Positions 1-11,558 of a stretch of DNA of 64,000 bases are shown in pieces. Numbering within the stretch: the first letter of the stretch is position 1; each line of letters opens with the position of its first letter. The notes beneath the pieces were generated by a model that was given only the letters and a program-made list of their open reading frames with translations, had not been told where the DNA came from and did not search any database. A program made the position numbers and the translations under genes. Origin of the DNA: Chaunax sp. Z400 (Eukaryota; Chordata; Actinopteri; Lophiiformes; Chaunacidae); assembly GCA_037577475.1 (NCBI GenBank), contig CM075189.1:33958050-34022049 (forward strand), given 5' to 3'.

Positions 1-1083
1 TCAGAGGAAGCAAATCTTTTTCTTTTTCTTTCTCTCTTTCACTTAAAAAATATAACAGGTCTCAGGTTGTTTTATGGGTATCTTGCTTTTAAACATGTGG
101 TTACATGTTAAGAAAATCTGACCAGCAACTTCTTTTTTTTTACATTTATGGTCACGGCCTCAAAAATAAAATCAGTGCTGTAATGTAATTCATCTGAAAA
201 CCACACACGGACCTTTCCTGTACTCTCCTCCCCCTCGGGTCACGGCCTGTGCTGACCTGTCTGCAGGTGAACACCCAGGTCTCACCTCAGTCAGTCCCAA
301 CATTTACAGTTTGAGAGCAGGAAGCAGGCGTGTTCATAGATGCAGATGGATTTAATTCAATTTCAGAAACAATATAATTATATTATTTTCTGATGCATTT
401 GAATGAACTGTTGTCTCATTATGGTTTCTACCTAGTTAGAAGCCAGATTTCAAGGATATATAGTTTTAATTTTAGACAACATTCTTATGTATTTTGACTT
501 TGTACCCTTTGAAATTAAACCCTTTATTTACACATTCTTTCATGGGTCAGTTGTTAAATTTAAACCAGTATTTTAGTATTAAGGCATCACCTTATAGCCA
601 TTATCTGCATTTAATGATTGTGTTGAGTTTGTGTGTTTGTTACTCACCCAATGTTCACAGATCGAATCTGAACAACATGATTGGGTGTTTTAACAATGCA
701 GCATCACAAGTTATGTTAAAAGACATTACAGATATTGATATTATCTCATCTGAAAACAATATAGACAATAAATATAGTTAATATTTGCCTTCTTCCTCTG
801 CTAGATCACATTTACTAATAAAATATGGTTTTTTTTACGATAAAATGTTATTTCTGGGGGGAAAAATGAACAAATTATAATGAAGACATGGACAAAATTA
901 GTCATGTTTATCTTTAACAAATAGAAACCAAACAAGACTTTTTATCAGCATTGATTCTTATTGCTTTAAACTGCAAAAATGGGAAGAAAAATTTACACAT
1001 AGCATTTTGGAAATAATAAACACCATTAAACAAATTAATCTACATCAAAAATAGAGCAGAGCTGAAGATGGGAGTCTAGACAG
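1..1083. other. AT-rich stretch, nothing recognised
   Basis: Pyrimidine-rich at the very start, then AT-rich. One 95-codon open frame at 494-781 has no recognisable motif and is probably chance. No splice, promoter or repeat signal that I would defend. Confidence 0.5.
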
Positions 1084-1084
1084 T

Positions 1085-1129
1085 CCACACAAACACACAC
1101 ACACACACACACATACACACACTCACACA
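1085..1129. repeat. (CA)n microsatellite, interrupted
   Basis: An alternating CA tract of about 45 bases with AAAC, ATAC and CTCAC interruptions. It is the first of a series of CA/GT tracts in the window. Confidence 0.95.
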
Positions 1130-2165
1130 TTATTAATAGCAGGCCTCAGGATAGGCGGGATGACGACAGGGTGAACTTAAACAGCAAAACTTTTATTTTT
1201 CCTTTATTCTGTTTTCACCATGTTTACTTGTTTTTGTCGTCTGCTGGAGCCAAAAGTCTGATGTTGATGGAGGACATAGGTTTTTTCTCACTTTTTTAGT
1301 TCACCATTACTTAATACTTTCACTTAATTTCTTAATATCTCAGGCTAATGAGCTGATTCTGTCTCCCTCCCAGCAGCATACTAACGTAGAATAGTGGGAA
1401 TGTCGCCTGCAGCCTGCCTACGTAATAGTTTCATTTAAATACATCCTTCTAATAATTGCCCTCGTCCACCCAGTGAGGCTATGCGCTCCTCTTAATGCAT
1501 TCTCCATGGTAGCCTCAGTCTAACTAATCACAATCAGTGAAGGTGGACATTTTAATTTAAATTACATTTTCTATTTTCTGGGAGAAAACCCTGTATCTGT
1601 TGAATCTGTCAACTTTAAATCATAACTGGGTACAGTGGTGGGGTGGACTTAATAAAATGTCAAAGTACAAAGTAGAGTAGAAGCACAGCGGTCTGCAGTT
1701 TGAGCTGCTTTTGATCAGAGAACATTCACACCATGTGTTACCGTGGTTCCCAAATCATTTTCATGAACATACATGTCGCTTATGCAGGATGATTATTACA
1801 AGGCTGTTTCCAGTTCACATTCAGCAGCAGGTTTTAGTAATAGGTGGCTTCTAATAGCTTGATAAAATTCCATATCTGCTTTTCAAAAAGAAAATCATCC
1901 TGTGGTCGTTCCGTCTTCAGACCACAAACAAACAGCATCCGAGTTTGATTGACAGCTCACTGGAACCCTGATTTTCCAGCAGTCTCAGTCCAGTTGTTAA
2001 TCTCTGCTATAAAAAATAATAATGATACAGACTGAACTGAGATCAGATTGTAGCTGAAACTGTGCTGATTCAGTTTGGTGTCAAATGTTTCTTTAAAAGT
2101 TCCTGATCTAGATCCTGAAGAAAACCATCAGTGAAAAATAGTTTTTCTAGAATAACTATCCAACT
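1130..2165. other. No gene recognised
   Basis: Mixed AT-rich sequence. Neither strand shows an open frame with a recognisable motif, and no repeat boundary is visible until the dispersed repeat that starts near 2166. Confidence 0.5.
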
Positions 2166-2296
2166 AATAACGATACCAATGTGATCCAGATTCTAGGGGC
2201 AGGTTTTCATGGTCCAGGAGTCACATGATGAGGGTCTGATGGGGAAACTGACCTGCCTTGGCAGAGGTTTGGGCCCTCTGAGTCCTGTCTAGTGTA
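2166..2296 (+). repeat. Dispersed repeat family A, 3' part (copy 1)
   Basis: This segment aligns base for base, with substitutions and gaps, to 55585-55725: both share GATACCA.TGTGATTCC-like, GGTC.AGGAGTCACATGATGA and GACTGCTGTCT/GTCCTGTCT-like blocks in the same order. It also carries a CTTGGCAGAGGT block resembling the right end of the longer family member at 51464-51806. I read it as the 3' part of one interspersed family. The class is not clear; it is familiar as a fish genomic repeat. No coding capacity is seen. Confidence 0.65.
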
Positions 2297-2503
2297 TGTA
2301 TTGAGAAATTCATGAAAATATCCTAATATGATTCAAATGATCAGCCAATGTCACCAGAACCAAAAAATAAATACAAATAAAAAATCTTAACCTGGATGTG
2401 GATCTGCCTCAAAGTATAATCAACACTTCCTTGGCCTTTGGTCTATCCCTCCACAAAACATCACCTAAATCCATTAATAACTTTGCGAGGTATCTGGTAC
2501 ACC

Positions 2504-3082
2504 TTGGCTGTCTTTACACTACAGGACTTGATTACGATTTGTTGGCTTTATCCGATTTTTTTGACCGCCTGCTTACATCTACTTATGACCCATAAACGAC
2601 ATCTACATTTACACTGGTTAACCCTTGGAGCAACAACAGTGTATACGTGGGTTTAACCCGGAAAAGTTTAGGCTGAAACGGAAGTAAAAGCAGCGCTATT
2701 TACAACGAACACAGACGAGTGTGACATAGGGATAATTATCCGAACTATTGCTTTCCAAAGCATTTTTAGAGGTGGTGCACTGGTGAAAAGAGAGACCTGT
2801 GCACACGGATTGGCTCTGTCTGTGTCCACCTTTGTTTACGTCATTCGCCACCATCATTTTCAATGATGTACGACTCACATTGACAGGGAATATCCCATCT
2901 GTCCGCTTAGACCACAGATTTATTTCCACATATGAACGAGGCCTGATTCCGATCTGAGAATATGCGATTCCATGTGCTTCTTTCCTGTTGACACGTTCAT
3001 GATTCATATCAGATCTGAGCCACATGGGAGGGAAAAAAATCTTAAATGGATCACTTGAACCATGTAGTGTAAAGACAGCCAA
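2504..3082. mobile_element. Non-autonomous DNA transposon (MITE), 20-bp TIRs
   Basis: The left end TTGGCTGTCTTTACACTACA (2504-2523) is repeated perfectly in inverse at 3063-3082, 579 bp apart. This is the hallmark of a cut-and-paste element that has lost its transposase. No clear target-site duplication is seen: flanks GTACACC and TTAGACAG do not match. That leaves the superfamily open (hAT-like or other). A 128-codon minus-strand frame at 2696-3082 runs through the right arm and into the TIR. It has no transposase motif and I treat it as incidental. Confidence 0.75.
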
Positions 3083-3199
3083 TTAGACAGACCGATGAAC
3101 AAACATGGCTGGTCATGACCTGCCCAACACTCTTGGTGGAGGTAATCATGAAAGCTGTTGTTGATCTCAGCTCCAACCATGTTTCATAAACATCGGCCT

Positions 3200-3258
3200 T
3201 GCTAACAGACAGACAAATAAAGCTACATACACATGAAAACATGACCTTTTCAGAGGTA
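3200..3258 (-). repeat. Dispersed repeat family A, 5' fragment (copy 2)
   Basis: Read on the minus strand, this has the AAGGTCATGTTTTCA block, a TTTGTCTGTCTGTTAGCA block and similar spacing to the left end of the copy at 51464. It is a short fragment only. Confidence 0.45.
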
Positions 3259-5001
3259 TTTAGGAGAATGAAGATAATTAACTTTGGATCAGAATGTCTT
3301 CTTTTCTTTTGATTCATTTCTCCATTGTTCCTTTAAGTTGTTAAACAGCAGCAAAACCCCCCAAAAATATGAGAACTGTCTTCCTTCTCAACCACAAATG
3401 ATTTCAATTTCAAACTGCTTTACATGGAATAGTCTTTCTAAACACACTCCCACACGACATTTTCTTTGTGCCTTTAAGGATACAATGGCATTCAGAATGA
3501 ATGGGACCTTAGCTACAGTATGGAAATCCTTTACATACATGAGAACCTCCCTCACTGCAGATAAAGAGGTCCTGTGTTGTTCCATGGTCTATGGGGTCTC
3601 ATTCAGGCCAAAAGCCAGAACAACACTCCCAATAATTGAAAGCTGTTCCAATCAAAGATTAGTCAACCAGAGCCAGTCCCTGCGTCTCATCAGTCATTCT
3701 GATGGTGGGTGTTTATGATGCTTTACAGCAGGCCACCTCTTGTTTCTCATACAGGGACTCCCCTCTGAATGTGTATCTCTGCCATGTCTGTCTGACACAT
3801 GACGAGTTTGTTCCACACTCCACTGACTTTAATCTGCCGTCTCACGTGTCTTGGTGCTTCTTCATGTTTGCCTCTATCCTGTCAGCTGATTGTTTCCTCA
3901 TTATCTACATGCCAGTTAGATCCGAGCAGCTCCCCAACATTCTGTCTGTCTGCTGGTGCTCGGGGCAAAGGAGCACACACACGTCCTTAAAATCACAATG
4001 GAGCTCTGAGCTTACCTGGAAATTAGTGGTGCTGGCACAACTGGGGGGTTATGGAGACAAACATCTTTTTTACACCTGTCAATTTCTTCATTCCCACACC
4101 GCACATATTAGGCTCACAATAAGGTCGGCACATTTACCACTCAAAATAGTCATTTATAAACATGGGTACACAAAAACAGGTTCTGAATTCTAACCTGACG
4201 ACAGCGAACACGGAAACAGCTATTTATCCAGGACCATTTCACGAGTTCAGAAGTTTCTATCTTCATCACTTATTGGAAAACTATTACAGAACAGCCTCAG
4301 AGATGAGCGTCAGATCAATGTTTTTGATCACAAGTGTAAGAAAATGATTTTAGTTCAACATTAGGATAGATATTACTCCAATGATACTTGTGGAATACAT
4401 ATACACTTACTCAACCCTACACCAAAAGAAAAAAAACATTCTGATCTCTCAGCAGTAGTCTCAGACTGTGGCTTCTACTGTCTAGATAATGGGTGACCAA
4501 ATGTTTGTGCTGGTTGTGATGGAAAACCAAATTCATAGCTGAACCCGCTCCATGCCAAATATAATATGTCAAACAACAAGAAAGCTATAAACAAAAATCT
4601 GAGGAGGTTCACTGGAATATCTTGCATGCACTTGTTAGACGGTCCCTAACTTCAGCTAAACCTGTGCACAGGTGCACAAGATGTCAGCCTAGTATATCCG
4701 GTCATGAGTTAGAAAGAACATTTGGTGAGATGTCTGTTGGCACAGAAAACAGTCATAACATAAGCACAAGCCAAGATCTGAAGTTAAAGAGACCAGGTTT
4801 TATATGGTTTCTAAGGGGTTTTGTCAGTACAAAGTGGGGCAAAGTGCTGCACAAGTGTCATTACTCTTGTCATTTTTGTGTCATCTGCTGACAGGGTGCA
4901 AGTAGCAAATGGGTTTGTTGGTCTTAAAATGAGGTGGGATCAGACGTATTGTTGGGACACTGTTATCTTGAGGCAGCAGAAGGCAAATAAACAAAAACCT
5001 G
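3259..5001. other. No gene recognised; two overlapping open frames
   Basis: Plus-strand open frames at 3284-3718 (144 codons) and 3702-4193 (163 codons) overlap in different phases. Neither translation shows a domain, signal peptide or compositional bias I recognise, and no splice structure joins them. They may be chance frames or debris of an old element. The rest is ordinary AT-rich sequence. Confidence 0.4.
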
Positions 5002-5419
5002 GGGCCTGTTCCATATTATATATCCATGATATATATATATACATACAATAAAAGTGACAAGTTTGATTTCACATACCTATAAGTGAACACATATGTAGAT
5101 TAATGTGTTTTCATTTATCTTTGAATAATTTATTCATTGATAAATGTATTTGTTTGTCGATTTTCTCTAAACTTAAATTTTTCTATTGACTCTCATGGTT
5201 ACTAAAGTCAAATAATCTGGCAACACACCTGAGTCAGCAGTAAAATCACCTTTTTTTTCATCAGGTCACTGTTTCCTCAACTCTGGTCTAACAACAACTG
5301 AGGCTAAGCCTGACATTTAACCCATGTTGAACTTGTTTTATTGAATTGAATCAAGTGAAAATACGTCACACTAACTGAAACATATCTTATTTGATACGTT
5401 TGCTTTATGGAACAGGCCT
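5002..5419. mobile_element. Harbinger-like MITE with 3-bp target duplication
   Basis: Left terminus GGGCCTGTTCCATA (5002-5015) is matched in inverse by 5406-5419 (13 of 14 bases). The trinucleotide CTG sits directly outside both ends (4999-5001 and 5420-5422) and fits a 3-bp target-site duplication. A 3-bp duplication with GC-starting TIRs is typical of PIF/Harbinger-type elements, though their usual target is TNA, so the assignment is inference. The 418-bp interior is AT-rich with no open frame. Confidence 0.7.
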
Positions 5420-8400
5420 CTGGTCTAAAGTCAAAGATGCAATGTTTGTCCTGCTATTTTAAGGGTCCATCTGATAGTAAAATACACATATGTACACACT
5501 GCTTGTTACACACTACTGATGCACAGATCGGCTCTTACATCATCCCATCATGAACAATTTCCATCCATCTGCCACCCACCCAATCAAAGTATTTTCTCTG
5601 ATTTAGAAACCCCACGCCTGCATGGACATTTAGCTGGTCCTATGCCTCAGTATTTATCAGGAGGACGACTGCTTTACTTAGACAACAATTTCACTGTATG
5701 AACCTGGACTGTGTGTGTGACCTTTGAATGCTTAGAAGGACTGTGAACATGAATCAACATGGCATCCTGTCAGCTTGTCACCGATTTGAATATCTGATGA
5801 AGTTATGCTGCTGTGTCTGTTGCATGAATGGCACAGATGGCGGAGACATTAATGTAATTAATATTTTCTCATTGATGGTGTATTATTTCACTCACCTGCA
5901 TCCCATCTGCTGTTAATCGGAAAGATAATTGTTATCACTTGGCCCACTAAATCAACCGTGATCCATGTGTGCCACTAGGCTTTTAGACACATGGCTGTGC
6001 AGCATCTCTACTGTTTCTCCTTCTCTTTAGTTAAATATTTGTGCATTTGCTCATATGCTGTCAAATGGAGCAGTTGATGTGACAGAGGATTGACATACCT
6101 GTCCCTCAGCGTAGATGAATAAATAGCAATGCACAAGGTTGAGGTGCAACAGCCTTTTAAAGGGAATAGGAGACGGAACTGACTTGAATGTATGCAATGC
6201 TGATAACACCTATGAATAATTAGAAGACTAAATAGAACCCCTGTGTGCCTGGCGCCTTATTTTGCACCCAGATTGTGCACCATTTAATGAGCAAAAGGGA
6301 GATGGACACGCCCTATATGCACCTGTGCCATGCACTGTTTAAATGTAACGCTATGATTTCCTACATAGATCCACACTATGTAATATCTTTGATTAAGAAT
6401 GGTTACCAGATCTGAAATACCACCTGGAGAAAATCCTTTTATACGACACATTCACATACATCATGTAGGCTTAATGTAATGAAACAATCATCAAGGACTC
6501 CCTATCTACAAATAGGGGAAATTAGATTTGTTTATGTGTATTTTCAGGAATAGTTCTGCAAGTGAAAATGTATAGAATTACAAATATGAACATCTGTGCT
6601 TCTCCACAGGTGGTGTTGCGTGCACACATGAACACACGCTGTGCGTTCATGCACGTTTGAATGCGTGTCACTCCTAATGAGATTCTCCAGGTTGGAAACA
6701 TCTGAGATCCTTCTCTTGGCATTTGGCATCACACAGAATAGAAATATGAAAATGTCAAACTGTGTCCGTGCAGACGCCTACTCACATGTATTAAATTAGA
6801 ATGCAGCCCATAAAATGACACAAGCTGCATGACATCGCTGACAATGCAGACACACAAGCCTCTGCTATGTTCCATACGACAAGCGTGATGAAGTTGAGCT
6901 TCAAAAGTCTTGGGCTGTAACCTTGTTTGGAGTTTCTTCACACAGCGAAATTGGAAAGTATAGTTTGGCTTGTCACAAATCATCTGCAGTCTATTTTAGA
7001 ACATAAATGCACAGGTAGAGGGCAAACTGTAAGCTTTTGGTCTCCATTTTCTGTATACATTGTAACAATGGCCTGAAAAAATGACAAGGAAACCTGTACT
7101 ATCTATTTTTTGATATATGTAAATATATATATAATTGTAACAATCCACGTTTCTCATCAGCTGCAACTAAAGAAAATGTCCCATCCTTGATTTTTTCTGA
7201 CCATATTCATCTCTGTAGTCAACTCCACGTGGTGATTAGGGAGGAAAACTCTGCAGAAACCCTCAACAGCCAAAATCAAAACCTATTTATTCTCATTGTC
7301 AAGTTGCTGACACCAGCACTGTCTGACATGATAGCAGAATGGTCACCTCAGCCTTCTGAGCTGAGACAGCAGGAAGCTGCTGCTGGCAGCTCGGTGAGGC
7401 TGCAGCAGAGTTTCTGCTGTGCTAATGTGGCTCTGTGTGTGTCTGCTCAGAGTCGTGAGTAGTTAAGCACACCTATGTGTGGGCTTCTATCTGCTGCCCC
7501 CTTTTCTCCCCTCAAGCAGTTTCTACCTGCAAGTGGAGGCAATTTCTATGATTCTCTGGGGTGTCTGCATTTGTGTCCTGCATCACACAAGCTGTTTAGT
7601 GGTTTAAGCTACTAAAACACTTATGGTTGAAGCTATTTCCACGGTAATAATTTCCACAGTACCACTGCATATGTGATGGATACTGCAAACAGCCCTTTTG
7701 TCTCCAGAGGGAGCTGTGTGAAGTTTTAGAAGTGTTGTCACCTCAGTCGGGGCAAGGAATGAAAAACAATGTCTTTGTTTGGAGCTAGAGGTGAGCTGAC
7801 TTCTGCACAGCCCACTCCTCATCTTTGTTTTAGGCTCTATTAGCTGGTACTAGCACAACACACCACAATCTAACAGTGCTGACTAGGGTTGAATTATGGG
7901 TAATGGAGGTGTCAGGTTGTTTACAAGAAGAATGCATGAGATAATAATTCTATCTTTGGCTCTGCTGCATCAATTATTCTACTCATAATTATAGGTTTTA
8001 AGCTGTCCATCATGAGTATGACAGAATCATACTCTGTAAGCTGTATTGGTGGATTTGTGCTTTAATTACAGGTATCCTGTAGAGATTATCTGTGAATGAA
8101 TACAGTTATATATATGAAAATCAAAACCACTGTCTGCATCCTTGAGGTAGTAAAACCATGGATGCATTTCATTCATCATGGATGTAAAATGATACATATG
8201 TTCAAAATCTCTTTCCTGAAGTATCAAAGTTCAGAAAATCTATTTCACTAAAATCTTCTCATACTACTCAATGAATGGGATGCAGTCTTTGAACACACTA
8301 TCCATTTGTCTTAATGCATCCATGCAGTTATCAGCACCAACAATGGTGTGACGTTTTATATATATATAATCCTGGCGAGGATTCGGTGCAGTCAGTCATA

Positions 8401-9734
8401 CCTGCTTACTTCTTTGTGGGGCTCTTGACATTTTAATGCCAAGGACCGTCTCCCCATATGCAAATGTTTCACCAAAATGAATGCATTCTGATATGTTTTT
8501 TCTATAACAAATTGATAATGGGTGCAGCCAGATCGTTCTTTAGCAAAAGGCATTGGCCTACAACAAAGTCGGATGATTGCTGGCTATGCAAGATTTGAGA
8601 GATACTACAAAACACTCAAATCACACCTGATTAAAACCTTTCCTCAAAGCAGTACTGTAGTACTATAAACACCGGATCCCTCTATTGTGGTTTTGGGTAT
8701 TAGTTTTGTATGAATGTGCTTTCAGGAGACATGGTCACAGTAACATCCTCTCGTACTTTTAATTTCATGACATTGACTTTGAAGACAGGCCAAAGCAGAT
8801 GATGTGCAGGTGGAAGATCCTCATTGGTTATCACTACTATGAAAGGTTGTTTGTTTTCATGAGATCTGTTCGACTCCCTGATGAAGGCTTGATGCTGAGA
8901 TGTGTTGGAGCTTTCCTTATGATTTTCAGGTCAAGGCAGATGTTTGAAATGTGGTTGATACATAACTTATCACTGATCGTTGGATTGATTAATATAAACG
9001 CTGTTCTTCAAGGATATTTGGCATGAACATCCCAGTGGCCTCGTACTTCCATCAAATATGCAGTATCAAGTTACCTGGTGCAGCTTTATCTGGACAGAAG
9101 GAGCTTTGTAAAGTCCAACTAACTATCTTGGATTGCCATTTTTGTGACTCTTGTGACTTTTTATATCATCGTTGAGCTTTTAGAAATAAGCATGAACATG
9201 GTAGAGTGGAATACCTGCATCAGACAGACTGTCATGTCGAACATTTTACACAGTTGAAGACTCCATCTTTCAGCCTTATGATCTCATATTTTACCCCGAA
9301 CAGTCTAACAACCAAATCTGGCTCTTTCCCCCTTTAATCCAGACATTGAGATTGTCTTGCCACATGTCCCTTTTTACGGTGCCTAACTAGAAACAAACCA
9401 ATTACCGCAGGCAGCTTGACATGGGACCATGTCATCCTGTCGGCGAACAACCACCCCCTTCATCCCAGCGACAAGACAACTGCTGCAACAGGAAGCAAAT
9501 CAATGAGCGCAGGTCACGTCCTGCAGAGAAAGTCATTGCATGCAACAATCTGTCTGAGCAACAGAATGGCTATGGAGGCCTGTTGAAGTCCTCGGTCTCC
9601 TAAACTACAATAGATTTTAACCATCTTCTTTGCCAAAGCCTTAAATGTATTTTTTCTTTCTTTTCCAGTCTCCTGGCAGCTCTGCGAGCAGGGCGAGACG
9701 TAGCAATCATGAGCATTTCTAGGAGAGATGGCAT
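5420..9734. other. 4.3 kb without a recognisable gene
   Basis: Open frames here reach at most 91 codons (7187-7462) and show no family resemblance. A TA tract lies near 8357-8370. GC content rises around 7320-7450 and 9420-9720, where unique-looking sequence could be conserved non-coding DNA or an exon I cannot identify. No repeat ends were found. Confidence 0.4.
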
Positions 9735-9895
9735 GTGTGAAGGGATTTGTAGGTCAGAGAGGGAGAGAGTGTAGGGGTGGGCGGGCCGAGAGAGAGAAAT
9801 ACAGACAAATATCCAGAGGGAGAATTATTTGTGCATGCTGGGAGTGTGGAGGGAGTGTCAGGGAGGGAGGGAGACAGATGGAGGGCCTGGCAGTG
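9735..9895 (+). repeat. Purine-rich low-complexity stretch
   Basis: The plus strand is strongly biased to G and A, with repeated GAGAGA and GGGAGGGAGGGAGACAG blocks. This could form triplex or G-rich structure. It is followed by a GGTTAACAGTTGATCATTCA segment resembling a homeodomain-type AT-rich site, which I do not call as functional. Confidence 0.7.
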
Positions 9896-11277
9896 TAATC
9901 AGCGGAGTAGCAGCAGTGGTTAACAGTTGATCATTCACCCCGCTGCACTCTGCTCACAGCTTATAGACTGGGCTGTGAACAGCATGCATTACATACAGAT
10001 AGATTGCAGCCTTTTAAAAGTCAGCCTATTTTGATGAAAATTATAATCTCAGCTGCTTTATGAAATTAATCAATGGCAAAAAAAGGAAAGAAAGCATAAG
10101 CTACGATCAGCCTCGCTGCAAACTCAGTATAAAGTTACAAACCATGAATATAGACGTCTTTATATAACAGCTGCACCCCTTCACACTGTGAAGTTAAAAT
10201 GAGCTTTTCCTCACCTCACCAGCGATGGCGGTGGTGAAAGGGTTAAGCAGGAATGGAGAGAGCTGAATTGAGCAGCAACCCACAGCTGGTCATTTTTAGA
10301 AAATGTATCCCAACATAGGCACTGCTTAGGTGGGTGCTCAGAAGCTCAGGCACCCACGGGTGATTGTGAACACCTACAGGGAAATCATTGAGTACGGTGA
10401 GCGCATCAGTAGAAATGTAGACACTAAAACGGTGCTTGTTTATGTATTTAAGTTTCTTGATGTCATCGTCATCTGGTGGCCGGCAGGCCAAAGCTTCCTG
10501 TTCGGTCCGTAGAGTATTAATCAATTCATAGGGCACACATTCCTCCTGAGACGTGGAACACTCCTCTGGGGAGTGAGCTCATGATGGCAGCTGGATTTAG
10601 AAGCTGGTGGTAGTTTGAGATGCTGAAAGTGTGCAGATCCTACAGTTTCAACTCATTCAATCATACAGAAGTCAGGCCATAATGTTGTATAGCTTTGATA
10701 TCTGATCCCTGATCAGTTTAACCACTCATTGATCTGTGTGGATGAGGCAGTGGTGTGAGGTGGAAGATGACACAACTACTCTCACTAACACAAACTGTTA
10801 TTGTTAGAGCTAACGTGCAGATTTGATTCTTCTTCTGGTGTTTTTGGCTGTTTCCCTCTTGACTGGAGGGTCAGTCATGATTTGCATGCAGTCCAGGAAA
10901 ACACAGATATATTGGAGTGATCTGGTCAACAGAGATGCAAGTATGGGGATGAGTGTTAATGAAATATATGAGATGACATGTAAATGGGGCTTACTGATGG
11001 GCGATCACATTGAATAAATACTAAATGTTGTCCAATGGTTAATGGGTGATTAGAGAGCTAACTATTCCGGGTGTTTTGTGTCTTCAGCTGTTAGTCCATC
11101 ATTTTTAACAATATTTGGCCACGATAGTTATTTGTTATTTAGTTTGTTTGTGTGTTTTTGTGAGCCGACCGTTAAGACCGACCTCCGATAGCTAATTATC
11201 ACGGGTGAAACTTCTAAAACAAAGTCACATGAAAAAGTCCTGATAAATTTAACCTGTATAAAAAAGGAACAAATGAA
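9896..11277. other. No gene recognised
   Basis: Contains a small 8-bp inverted repeat GTGGGTGC ... GCACCCAC at 10330-10357 and open frames of up to 97 codons on the minus strand (10243-10536) with no recognisable motif. Nothing else stands out. Confidence 0.4.
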
Positions 11278-11558
11278 CTTAAAGCTACAAGCAGCATTGA
11301 ACGGGCCCTCGCACCCCGGCGCCCGTCATGGCGTGTGCCCGTCGGGTCGTGTGCCAACTTCGGCCTCACTACTGCACACCTGGATAAATGCAAGGCTCAG
11401 TATCTGCATGCGTTATGGACACTGATGGAGGGATTGTGATTTACCTTATTTTGTCCACTATGTGGCGCTAGACAACACCTAATAGTTTTGACTCGTCTTT
11501 GATGATATGTGATGTGAAGATTACAACATTTAAATGTCATGTAAACAGAATTTTCCCC
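11278..11558 (-). repeat. Partial copy of the modular repeat at 35.4-37.0 kb
   Basis: This is the reverse complement of the right end of the element at 35375-37048. Both share AAGCTGCAAGCAGC-like ends (here AAAGCTACAAGCAGC), a GAACGGGCCCTCGCACCC block, a GCGTGTGCCC block and the segment GATAAATGCAAGGCTC. Similarity then continues through GGAGGGATTGTGATTTACCT to about 11558, where it stops. It is a truncated insertion in the opposite orientation. It is locally GC-rich compared with its surroundings. Confidence 0.85.

Noticed and set aside
2696..3082. A 128-codon frame ending in a TIR
   Set aside because: Lies inside a MITE and carries no transposase motif.
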